Source: a virus | IMG/VR virus record: IMGVR_UViG_3300023301_000148 | Span: 1 to 20,381 of that record | Length of the DNA: 20,381 nt | Direction: 5' to 3' (one strand) | In this document: in pieces, positions 1 to 5,546 of the stretch | Layout of the letters: each line of letters opens with the position of its first letter | How positions within the stretch are numbered: position 1 is the first letter of the stretch | Position numbers and translations under genes: made by a program | Notes under the pieces: generated by a model | Database searches by the model: none | What the model saw: the letters and a program-made list of their open reading frames with translations, nothing else | Told to the model about the DNA's origin: nothing

Positions 1-294
1 GCAAAGAATGGTGATATGTCGGGTTTTGAAAGGTTATTCTACGAGATACAGTCCCACGTATGGGAGATAAACAGTCTACAAGCATCAAGAGTATATGGAC
101 AATGGCACAGAGCAAATCATTGTGACGTTAAACGAGAGATAAGACATTGTGCCCCACCAAAGAACTTAGACCTGCGACTTCCAATAGTCCTACCGATAAA
201 AATAGAACCCGTAATACATACGATAAATGTTTCTGTTAAAGAGGATATTAATAATAGAACACAATTATTATTTACTTTTGTTGAAAACACATAG
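1..294 (+). CDS. Unrecognised protein, 5' end outside or at window edge
   Basis: The reading frame is open from the first base to a TAG stop, so the gene probably begins upstream; an ATG at 16 could instead be the start of a 92-residue protein. I do not recognise the family. The visible part begins with an aromatic, partly helical segment, then a basic Cys/His-containing stretch (residues about 35-47 from the ATG at 16), then a Pro/Ile-rich run, and ends with alternating hydrophobic residues that look like beta strands. No signal peptide or membrane segment is visible. It lies 2 bases before the next gene, so the two are probably cotranscribed. Little more can be said from this fragment. Confidence 0.6.
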   Translation, partial: AKNGDMSGFERLFYEIQSHVWEINSLQASRVYGQWHRANHCDVKREIRHCAPPKNLDLRLPIVLPIKIEPVIHTINVSVKEDINNRTQLLFTFVENT

Positions 295-296
295 TT

Positions 297-551
297 ATGG
301 CAAAGAAGAAAATAGAACCACGCCCCGTAATGCTTAAAGAAGTCAGGGTAACTGCAAAACCAATGAGAAAGGTTACACAAGAAACAGTAAGGCTATACCC
401 AAAAGGGGAGGCATCAAAGAAAAGTGTTGATTCTCTAAAAAGAGTAGGCTTAGGAAGGGCTATCGGAAACCCAATAATGAAAAAAGGGGAGAAACCAATG
501 TACGGTGCTCAATCAAGTGATGTGATTAAGAAAGCACTAAAGAAGAAGTAA
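297..551 (+). CDS. Small basic protein, unknown function
   Basis: This 84-residue protein is very rich in lysine and arginine and ends in a lysine run (KKALKKK), suggesting nucleic acid binding or packaging inside the virion. Near its N-terminus is the string LKEVRVTAKP. It resembles the EVxVTA-type motif of some Bacteroidota outer-membrane and phage proteins, but that resemblance is from memory and weak. The middle carries a Gly/Lys-rich segment (residues about 50-68) likely to be flexible. It follows the upstream gene by 2 bases and is the last gene before a bidirectional terminator. No enzyme motif is visible. A virion-packaged basic protein is a guess from composition and neighbours. Confidence 0.65.
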   Translation: MAKKKIEPRPVMLKEVRVTAKPMRKVTQETVRLYPKGEASKKSVDSLKRVGLGRAIGNPIMKKGEKPMYGAQSSDVIKKALKKK

Positions 552-595
552 CTTATATTCTTACCGTAAGAACAGAATACAGGTCATTAAAAAAG

Positions 596-629
596 AAAAA
601 GCCATGCAAGTAATTGTCATGGCTTTTTT
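596..629. terminator. Bidirectional intrinsic terminator
   Basis: GCCATG (601-606) pairs with CATGGC (618-623). The stem is extended by the A-run at 596-600 pairing with the T-run at 624-628, and the loop is 11 bases. The A-run before and T-run after give a U-tract in both directions. It sits between two convergent genes, a forward one ending at 551 and a reverse one ending at 649, so it can end both transcripts. Confidence 0.85.
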
Positions 630-648
630 CATTTAACACTACCCATTC

Positions 649-909
649 TTAGGCGTTAATTGCAGTCAGCAAACTTGCTACTGAAATAGACGACCAATAA
701 GCACCTGTCATCACCTGATTATTAGCGTAAAAATTTACGGTGATAATAGAGGCCGTTCCGGGGAACTGAGCAATTTGTGCTGCCGATGCTGCGGTTACTT
801 CCTGAATGTAGTCCGTACCGATAAGGTAAACTGGACAAGGGTTTGCTAACCCTGCGAATGATGTACCATTTGGTAATTGAAGTACATTTGAACTAATTGC
901 TACTGCCAT
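649..909 (-). CDS. Small Ala/Ser-rich protein on the reverse strand, possible virion component
   Basis: This 86-residue protein is the only convincing reverse-strand gene in the window. It starts MAVAISSNVLQLPNGTS and is rich in Ala, Ser, Thr and Val, with a single Cys, few charged residues and alternating hydrophobic residues; the C-terminus (VASLLTAINA) could be a short helix. I do not recognise the family. It is not a typical signal peptide or membrane protein. It is supported by a promoter of the same layout as the portal, scaffold and ring-protein promoters (942-974 on the reverse strand) and by a terminator just beyond its stop. Sharing a promoter type with structural genes suggests a late product, perhaps a decoration or minor virion protein; that is inference. 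Confidence 0.75.
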   Translation of the reverse strand: MAVAISSNVLQLPNGTSFAGLANPCPVYLIGTDYIQEVTAASAAQIAQFPGTASIITVNFYANNQVMTGAYWSSISVASLLTAINA

Positions 910-941
910 GATTTTATGATTTAATGGTTTATTAACTGTGG

Positions 942-974
942 TAAAGATAATTTAAAAGAAAAGTTGTTTTTTAA
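942..974 (-). promoter_or_regulatory. Predicted late-type promoter for the 86-aa reverse gene
   Basis: Read on the reverse strand, TTAAAAAA (974-967) is followed by 17 bases and TATCTTTA (949-942), a one-mismatch version of the Bacteroidota -7 box TAnnTTTG. The first T of TTAAAAAA lies exactly 25 bases before the TA of the box, as in the promoters before the portal, scaffold and ring genes. The start codon is 32 bases downstream of the box. Confidence 0.55.
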
Positions 975-1006
975 TTTGGTATTGTAAAAAATAATACTCA
1001 CTTTTG
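975..1006 (+). promoter_or_regulatory. Predicted host-type promoter for the structured RNA and downstream operon
   Basis: TTTG (975-978), a 20-base spacer and CACTTTTG (999-1006) fit the Bacteroidota housekeeping consensus of a -33 TTTG, 19-21 bases and a -7 TAnnTTTG box, with C in place of the first T. Transcription would begin near 1012-1016. Its -33 box directly abuts the upstream element of the reverse-strand promoter, so the two divergent promoters touch. It lacks the TTAAAAAA element of the other phage promoters. Confidence 0.5.
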
Positions 1007-1012
1007 ATAAGC

Positions 1013-1131
1013 GGAAACTATACATGGAAAATCAAAAAAAAACAATTCAGACCTTAAACCCATACCCAACATCAGAGCGTGCAAACTTTTGCCGTGTGTT
1101 TCCGCACACCAGCTCGGTGTTGGGTTTTTTT
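1013..1131 (+). ncRNA. Structured three-way-junction RNA ending in a U-tract (small RNA or attenuator leader)
   Basis: A short transcript from the promoter at 975-1006 would fold as follows. The closing stem P1 pairs 1064-1073 with 1116-1125, including one T-G pair, and continues after a bulged A1074 as GAGC (1075-1078) with GCTC (1112-1115). Inside are two hairpins: GCAA/TTGC (1081-1084 with 1089-1092, loop ACTT) and GTGTG/CACAC (1094-1098 with 1105-1109). P1 runs into seven T residues, so the element also works as an intrinsic terminator. A second copy of the left arm, AAACCCA (1056-1062), can pair with TGGGTTT (1121-1127), a possible competing fold. The glycosyltransferase ATG lies 8 bases after the U-tract, so this is either an independent RNA of roughly 120 bases or an attenuator controlling the operon. 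No known family is recognised. Exact ends are estimates. Confidence 0.55.
1064..1131 (+). terminator. Intrinsic terminator or attenuator before the glycosyltransferase operon
   Basis: The 14-bp, one-bulge closing stem of the structured RNA is followed at once by TTTTTTT (1125-1131). It lies downstream of a forward promoter and just before the first gene of the long operon, so some read-through must occur unless another promoter exists. I see no other good promoter between 1007 and 1140. Confidence 0.7.
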
Positions 1132-1139
1132 AATTAAAT

Positions 1140-1940
1140 ATGGCACTAATAGTAATGGCTTCCTACGTAACCGAAACAAATAATCGGTTAGAATATGCTA
1201 AAAAAACGCTATCAAAATTATTGGAAACGGTAGATTTTAATAAGCACGAGTTGTTTATAAGCGATAATGATAGTTGCGAGGAAATGCTTAGTTTTTATGA
1301 AAATTTTACATTTATGTTTAATAGGAATTTTCATAGAAAAAACCTTACCATATCATACAATAAAACCAATTTAGGTACTGCCGAAGCGGTAAACTTAGGA
1401 ATAAGACAAAGGAAAGAAGGGCAATACGTAATTAAGATAGATTCCGATGTAACTATTAGCGAAAGCGGTTGGGTAGAAAAAATGGAAGAATGTTTTGAGC
1501 GTTACCCCGACTTAGGTATATTAGGACTAAAGCGTACAGAGGTAATACAGAAGCAAGACCACGAAAATCCTACCTATCAGACAAAGTTAGTATCAGTACC
1601 TCACCAGAGGGGTCAGAGTTGGATTATTTTAGAACTATGTTCGGATATTATCGGAACTTGTACGATGTTTAACCCGAAACTGTTAGACACGATAGGCTAC
1701 CTGTATCAACCTGCAAAATACGGTTGGGAAGATGTACTTGCTTGTGTAAGGTCAGAAAAGGCAGGATTCGTAAATGCTTTCCTACCGAGTATCCCTATTG
1801 TCCATTTAGACGATGGGTTAGGTGAATACACAAAACAAAAACAAAATGAAGCAGGTTTGGTTATTGACGAGTTTTCAGAAATAGCAGATGACTACAAAAG
1901 TGGCGTGAGAGATATTTACTATACCCCCTTTGAGAAATGA
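1140..1940 (+). CDS. GT-A fold glycosyltransferase, family 2-like
   Basis: Predicted nucleotide-sugar-dependent glycosyltransferase of 266 residues, acting in the cytoplasm. The N-terminus (IVMASYVTETNNRLEY) forms the first strand and helix of the GT-A fold, ending in FISDNDS. The segment NLGTAEAVNLGI (about residues 77-88) is the typical family-2 block before the metal site. DSDV near residue 101 is the DxD motif that holds the metal and nucleotide sugar. GWEDV near residue 195 matches the ED catalytic-base region near the acceptor. No membrane segment is present, so the acceptor is soluble or handled at the membrane face. It is the first gene of an operon and overlaps the next gene by the ATGA junction. 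Sugar donor and acceptor cannot be read from sequence. Confidence 0.9.
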   Translation: MALIVMASYVTETNNRLEYAKKTLSKLLETVDFNKHELFISDNDSCEEMLSFYENFTFMFNRNFHRKNLTISYNKTNLGTAEAVNLGIRQRKEGQYVIKIDSDVTISESGWVEKMEECFERYPDLGILGLKRTEVIQKQDHENPTYQTKLVSVPHQRGQSWIILELCSDIIGTCTMFNPKLLDTIGYLYQPAKYGWEDVLACVRSEKAGFVNAFLPSIPIVHLDDGLGEYTKQKQNEAGLVIDEFSEIADDYKSGVRDIYYTPFEK

Positions 1941-2575
1941 AATTAGTTACCGTAGCATCCCATTTAGACGTAAGGGGTTTAGAAAATCTAATCAGTTCTG
2001 CACAGAAGTTCGGATGGGATATAGAAGTGATACTTTCAGAGTGGAAGGGATTCGGCACTAAGTTAATTGAGGTGGCAAACTACTTCAATAACAACCCTGA
2101 CGTTAAAGAACTTATATTTGTAGATGCTTACGATGTTATTGCTTTATCTACTCCGCAAGAGGTTATTGAAAAAATCAAAGACCGAACCAAAATGCTTGTA
2201 AGTGTAGAGAAGGGGTGTTGGCCTGACAGTTCATTAGCAATACACTACCCCGAAGTAGACACCGATTGGAAATATATCAATTCAGGTACTTATTACGCAC
2301 CGAGAGGGGCGTTTATGGATATGATTGAAAAAAATCCACCGCTATATTCAAGTGACGACCAACTTTGGCTTACTATTGAATTTTTACATGAGCCAAGCAA
2401 GTTTGTTTTAGACTATGGTTGCGAGGTGTTCCAATGCTATTCATTTATTGCAGAGGATGATTTCGAGTACAAAGATGGCAGAGTTCACAATTTGAAAACC
2501 AATAGCAATGGGGTTCTGTTTCATGGAAATGGTCGAACCGATATGAGCAAAGTCTTAAATTTGATAGATTTGTAG
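1937..2575 (+). CDS. PLOD-type glycosyltransferase
   Basis: This 212-residue protein matches the glycosyltransferase domain of procollagen lysyl hydroxylases (PLOD), which transfers sugar to hydroxylysine in animals and also occurs in some viruses and bacteria. Visible hallmarks in order are VTVASHLD at the start; FVDAYDVI near residue 61, the DxxD metal site; a VEKGCWPD block with a following YP; YINSG near residue 112; DDQLWLT near 140; LDYGCEVFQ; and LFHGNG near 193. The whole protein is this one domain, with no hydroxylase part. It is translationally coupled to the preceding glycosyltransferase through ATGA. In animals the acceptor is hydroxylysine; here the acceptor is unknown, and a modified virion protein or another sugar are both possible. 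Confidence 0.88.
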   Translation: MKLVTVASHLDVRGLENLISSAQKFGWDIEVILSEWKGFGTKLIEVANYFNNNPDVKELIFVDAYDVIALSTPQEVIEKIKDRTKMLVSVEKGCWPDSSLAIHYPEVDTDWKYINSGTYYAPRGAFMDMIEKNPPLYSSDDQLWLTIEFLHEPSKFVLDYGCEVFQCYSFIAEDDFEYKDGRVHNLKTNSNGVLFHGNGRTDMSKVLNLIDL

Positions 2576-2576
2576 T

Positions 2577-3404
2577 GTGGGTAATCAAGTAATAATAGTG
2601 GTTTCATGTAAACTAAAAAAAGAAAAGCAGTGTGGGAAAAATAAGTGGAGGTGTACTGTACGTGGCGAGGAATGTTTAGTTTCAAGCAAGTATGGCAGAC
2701 TTTGTACACAAAACATGGATGAAGCAACAGGCGTATTTGATATATCGGAGATGGAGTGGATTGATATTCGCATTTACAACGTACAAAAAAATAATATGGT
2801 AGGAATACAGGGAGATTCAGCAGAATACGAATACCTAACCGAAGCGGTTAGGCTAAGTAAAGACGTAAAGGGTTTATGTATTGAATTAGGTGTCAGGCGT
2901 GGCATGGGTTGTAAGACATTAATGGATGCAGTTAAAGAATACTGCCCCGACAAGTCTGTTATAGGCGTTGACCCCTACGGTAACATAGAGTACTTCCACA
3001 AGGAGAACGAGAAAGTTAGGCTTGATTACACCAACACGATGAAGAACGAGGCTATGCAAGCGTTATATGCCTATTCAGAATCTATCGGAGTTTATTTCAA
3101 CCACTACACCTTAGAGGACACCGAGTTTTTTAATTCGTTTAAAAATGGCGTTCCGATCTACAAAGACTTTAAGGAAGTTATTAATCAGTATAGCGTGGTA
3201 CATTTCGATGCTCCCCATGCCGTAAAGGAGATTTTAGCAGAGATTAATTTTTTCAAACAAAGGACACCAAAGGGGGGTTGCTGGATTTTTGATGATATTT
3301 TAGATTTTTATCCACATGATGAAGAAGTAGAACCGTTCATTATTGGATTGGGGTTTGAGTTAATAAAAAAGGGCAACAAGAAAGCGTTATACCAAAGAAT
3401 ATGA
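2577..3404 (+). CDS. Class I SAM-dependent methyltransferase with Cys-rich N-terminal extension
   Basis: The methyltransferase part runs from about residue 95: CIELGVRRGMGCKTL is motif I binding S-adenosylmethionine, VIGVDPYG is the acidic end of the second strand, and VVHFDAPH followed by GGCWIFDDI matches the later strands of the Rossmann fold. The likely substrate is a sugar or glycan, judged from the flanking glycosyltransferases. The first 45 residues hold five cysteines among lysines (SCK, QCGK, RCTV, ECLV, LCTQ), perhaps a zinc-binding or disulfide-bonded module. The frame opens with GTG one base after the previous stop; starts at the ATG of 2715 or 2796 would remove the Cys-rich part, so the N-terminus is uncertain. 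The C-terminus, YQRI, is shared with the next gene product. Confidence 0.75.
   Translation: MGNQVIIVVSCKLKKEKQCGKNKWRCTVRGEECLVSSKYGRLCTQNMDEATGVFDISEMEWIDIRIYNVQKNNMVGIQGDSAEYEYLTEAVRLSKDVKGLCIELGVRRGMGCKTLMDAVKEYCPDKSVIGVDPYGNIEYFHKENEKVRLDYTNTMKNEAMQALYAYSESIGVYFNHYTLEDTEFFNSFKNGVPIYKDFKEVINQYSVVHFDAPHAVKEILAEINFFKQRTPKGGCWIFDDILDFYPHDEEVEPFIIGLGFELIKKGNKKALYQRI
3388..3404 (+). repeat. 17-bp direct repeat, copy 1 of 2
   Basis: TATACCAAAGAATATGA is found at this gene junction and again at 4083-4099. It encodes the shared C-terminal YQRI of the two methyltransferases together with the next start codon in the ATGA overlap. This suggests duplication of a methyltransferase unit with its junction, or recombination between cassettes. 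Confidence 0.8.
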
Positions 3405-4099
3405 CATTTAATGAACTAAAAGAAACGTGGGTAGACACACCCGAATTTCACGAGTTAGTAAAAAACAGTCTAACCGAGTTAGTAAACTCTGATGAGGTAT
3501 TAAGCGAACACAGAACCTTTGTCGAGAACCATGTGTACGGGTTTGGAGAAAGACCGTTTTGGGGAATGTGGAAACTACTGTTTGGGGAACTTGTTAAAGA
3601 GCCTAAAATACTTGAAATAGGGTGCTTTAAAGGAGCGTCTTTATCTGTTTTTAAACTACTTAATCCTAATTGCAGGGTTTATGGGGTAACACCATTAGAC
3701 AGTACAGGAATAGATTGGGAGGGAGATTACGCCCTTTTCATTAAAAATATACACGACCTATACAAGCAGGAGCAACCAATGATATTTCATGGTTTAAGCG
3801 AGAACCCTGAAATAATAAAACAAGCGGAAATGGTATCTCCGTATGACGTGGTGTATATTGATGGTGGACATTCGAGGGAACACATTGACAACGATTTGGC
3901 GTATTATGCACCTATGGTTAAAAGCGGTGGATACCTTGTGATTGACGATGCCTGTAATGACTTAAATATGCCTTGGGGGTACTTTCAGGGGATACAGTCG
4001 GTTAGTGATGGTGTCTTAGCGTGGGAGAAAACAGAGGAGGCCGAAGATTTTTTGTTTGTATTTAACGTAATTCATAACAGAATATACCAAAGAATATGA
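3401..4099 (+). CDS. Class I SAM-dependent methyltransferase
   Basis: A 232-residue methyltransferase of the type often called Methyltransf_24, which commonly modifies sugars or small molecules. ILEIGCFKGASLSVF (about residues 69-83) is motif I. VYGVTPLD (about 94) is the second strand, and YDVVYIDGGHSREHI (about 147) followed by GGYLVIDDA gives the post-I motifs; the IDGGH block with the later DD fits a metal-dependent methyltransferase or cephalosporin-hydroxylase-like fold. An N-terminal helical region of about 65 residues precedes the core. It overlaps the genes on both sides by ATGA junctions, so the three are translated as a coupled set. Substrate is unknown; a glycan made by the neighbouring glycosyltransferases is the simplest idea. 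Confidence 0.85.
   Translation: MTFNELKETWVDTPEFHELVKNSLTELVNSDEVLSEHRTFVENHVYGFGERPFWGMWKLLFGELVKEPKILEIGCFKGASLSVFKLLNPNCRVYGVTPLDSTGIDWEGDYALFIKNIHDLYKQEQPMIFHGLSENPEIIKQAEMVSPYDVVYIDGGHSREHIDNDLAYYAPMVKSGGYLVIDDACNDLNMPWGYFQGIQSVSDGVLAWEKTEEAEDFLFVFNVIHNRIYQRI
4083..4099 (+). repeat. 17-bp direct repeat, copy 2 of 2
   Basis: Identical to 3388-3404 and in the same position relative to gene ends: it contains the last codons of the second methyltransferase, its TGA stop and the ATG of the following GT-B glycosyltransferase. Confidence 0.8.
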
Positions 4100-5079
4100 A
4101 AAACATTTGCTACCTAAGTATGCTTGAAACAAACGCCTCTGCCTTTTACAGAATGGGGGGTGTGCTTAAATACCTATATTCTAACGACATAAATGTTACT
4201 AACCTACATACTATAACAAACAATTACGATTGGAGTATGTTCTTGGGTTACGATACGTTTATATTCCAAAGGCCATCACATGAACCTCATATATCCTTAA
4301 TTAAGTTAGCAAAGGACATGGGACTAAGGGTTATCTTAGATTACGATGATGATTTATTAAACGTACCATTCCACAACAACGCAAGTATTACGCTTAGTGA
4401 GCAGAAAACAAATATCAAGAAAGCTATTCATTTGGCAGACGAGGTTTGGGTAACTACGCCAAGCATTAAACATATTTATAAGCCATTTAATAAGAATATC
4501 CATATTATACCCAATGCTCACAACGACTACATATTTAAAGTAGAGGATAAAAAGCCGTTCAATAGGGATACAAAAATTATGGCATATCGGGGTGGTGGTA
4601 GCCACGATGCAGACGTTTATCAGAATATAAACGATATTGTGAGCATGATAAACGACAACCAAGATTGGAAGTTCAGGTTTCAGGGTAGCAGATTTAAGCA
4701 TATCGAGGAAAGGGCAATGAATAACATGGAATATACTGACCCTGTTACGCTGATGCAGTTTTACAAAGAATACCACGAGTTAAATGCCAATATTGCTTTC
4801 TTCCCGTTACTAACAAACGTATTCAATATTGGTAAGAGTAATATAGCACTATTAGAAGCCACGTATGCAGGGTCAGCGTTTATGGGTAATACGGAGTTGC
4901 CTGAATTTAAACACGACTTTGTTGTAGATATTTCAAATGGTGTCAATCCTTCCTTTTCAGATATTAAGGAGCTGCCTGTTTTTATGGAGCATATAAACTC
5001 TTTGGCATGGGATTGGATTTTAAAAGAGAGATTACTAAGTAAGGTAAACCAATTACGAATAGACAGAATTTGTATATGA
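4096..5079 (+). CDS. GT-B fold glycosyltransferase, family 4-like
   Basis: A 327-residue retaining-type glycosyltransferase of the two-Rossmann GT-B fold. In the N-terminal half, ILDYDDDLLNVPF (about residues 80-92) and ADEVWVTTPSIKHIY (about 114-128) are blocks shared with family 4 enzymes; IIPNAHND closes that half. In the C-terminal half, YRGGGSHDADV (about 164) and IALLEATYAGSAF (about 251) supply the donor-binding region, with the Glu of LLEATYAG in the conserved acidic position. It lacks a membrane anchor. It overlaps both neighbours by ATGA. Its presence beside two other glycosyltransferases suggests at least a two- or three-sugar product. The specific donor cannot be deduced. Confidence 0.88.
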   Translation: MKNICYLSMLETNASAFYRMGGVLKYLYSNDINVTNLHTITNNYDWSMFLGYDTFIFQRPSHEPHISLIKLAKDMGLRVILDYDDDLLNVPFHNNASITLSEQKTNIKKAIHLADEVWVTTPSIKHIYKPFNKNIHIIPNAHNDYIFKVEDKKPFNRDTKIMAYRGGGSHDADVYQNINDIVSMINDNQDWKFRFQGSRFKHIEERAMNNMEYTDPVTLMQFYKEYHELNANIAFFPLLTNVFNIGKSNIALLEATYAGSAFMGNTELPEFKHDFVVDISNGVNPSFSDIKELPVFMEHINSLAWDWILKERLLSKVNQLRIDRICI

Positions 5080-5369
5080 AAAAGATTGATAAATTAAAAC
5101 AGGATTACGAACCCGCTTGTAATGACTATTTGCATGAATTTTGCATAAAGCAAGACATGGAGAACGGTGGTTGGGTTGGTGACAATATTGGTGGGATTGC
5201 TATTTGTAGTGACTTTTTCTTCAATATGCACGATATTGTTTGGGATATAAATTCTAAACAAAAGGCTGGACTGATTATTAATTGGTATTACGATTGTTTA
5301 GACGATATTGGGACATCAATAAATTATTACAGCTATACTCGTGGACTAAAATCTAAGGACTTTAAATAA
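5076..5369 (+). CDS. Small acidic/aromatic protein of unknown function
   Basis: The start chosen is the ATG at 5076, which overlaps the previous stop as ATGA like the other junctions here; a start at 5070 would add only two residues. The 97-residue product has a charged helical N-terminus (KKIDKLKQDYEP), a Gly-rich centre (GGWVGDNIGG), and an aromatic C-terminal half (INWYYDCLDDIG, NYYSYTRGLK). No catalytic motif, signal or membrane helix is clear. I do not recognise the family. Its position between the sugar-modifying enzymes and the packaging genes does not assign a role. Confidence 0.7.
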   Translation: MKKIDKLKQDYEPACNDYLHEFCIKQDMENGGWVGDNIGGIAICSDFFFNMHDIVWDINSKQKAGLIINWYYDCLDDIGTSINYYSYTRGLKSKDFK

Positions 5370-5374
5370 ATAAC

Positions 5375-5536
5375 ATGGAAGAAAAAGTCGTAACGCCACA
5401 GGAAATACAAAAAGAGTTTCCAGAACTAAATGATGAGCAACTTGCTATTATTCGTGGGTGGGTTAATACGGCCTATTCTTTAGGATATAACTTGGGTACG
5501 GAAAATGCTAATTACGCAATGATACTTAACAGATAA
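5375..5536 (+). CDS. 53-residue protein of unknown function
   Basis: A short frame of 53 codons begins 5 bases after the previous stop and ends with TAA 10 bases before the next gene, filling the gap exactly. The predicted protein is acidic at the start (MEEKVVTPQEIQKEF) and probably helical through ELNDEQLAIIRGWVNTAY, with an amphipathic pattern. No family is recognised. The tight fit in the operon and coding-like composition support a real gene, but size limits confidence. Confidence 0.6.
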   Translation: MEEKVVTPQEIQKEFPELNDEQLAIIRGWVNTAYSLGYNLGTENANYAMILNR

Positions 5537-5546
5537 ATCAATCGGT

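Noticed and set aside
117-380. Reverse-strand frame overlapping the first two genes
   Set aside because: It covers two adjacent forward genes in antisense, and its start and stop match no signals.
587-619. TTAAAAAA at 587-594 as another late promoter
   Set aside because: There is no TAnnTTTG box at the required distance, and the A-rich string belongs to the terminator.
1064-1125. tRNA-like cloverleaf
   Set aside because: There is no acceptor stem with CCA region, no anticodon arm of the right size and no TpsiC motif; only two short internal hairpins are present.
1056-1131. Hammerhead-ribozyme-like strings (GAAA and CTGATG) on the reverse strand
   Set aside because: The CTGATG part lies inside the closing stem and lacks the full CUGAUGA core with correctly placed stems, so a hammerhead cannot form.
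1024-1137. A possible 37-codon frame starting ATG at 1024
   Set aside because: It runs straight through the structured RNA, including the closing stem and the U-tract, and its predicted product looks random. The RNA structure explains the sequence better.
4357-4776. Long reverse-strand frame of 139 codons
   Set aside because: It is fully antisense to the GT-B glycosyltransferase, whose motifs are clear, and it has no promoter or sensible composition.
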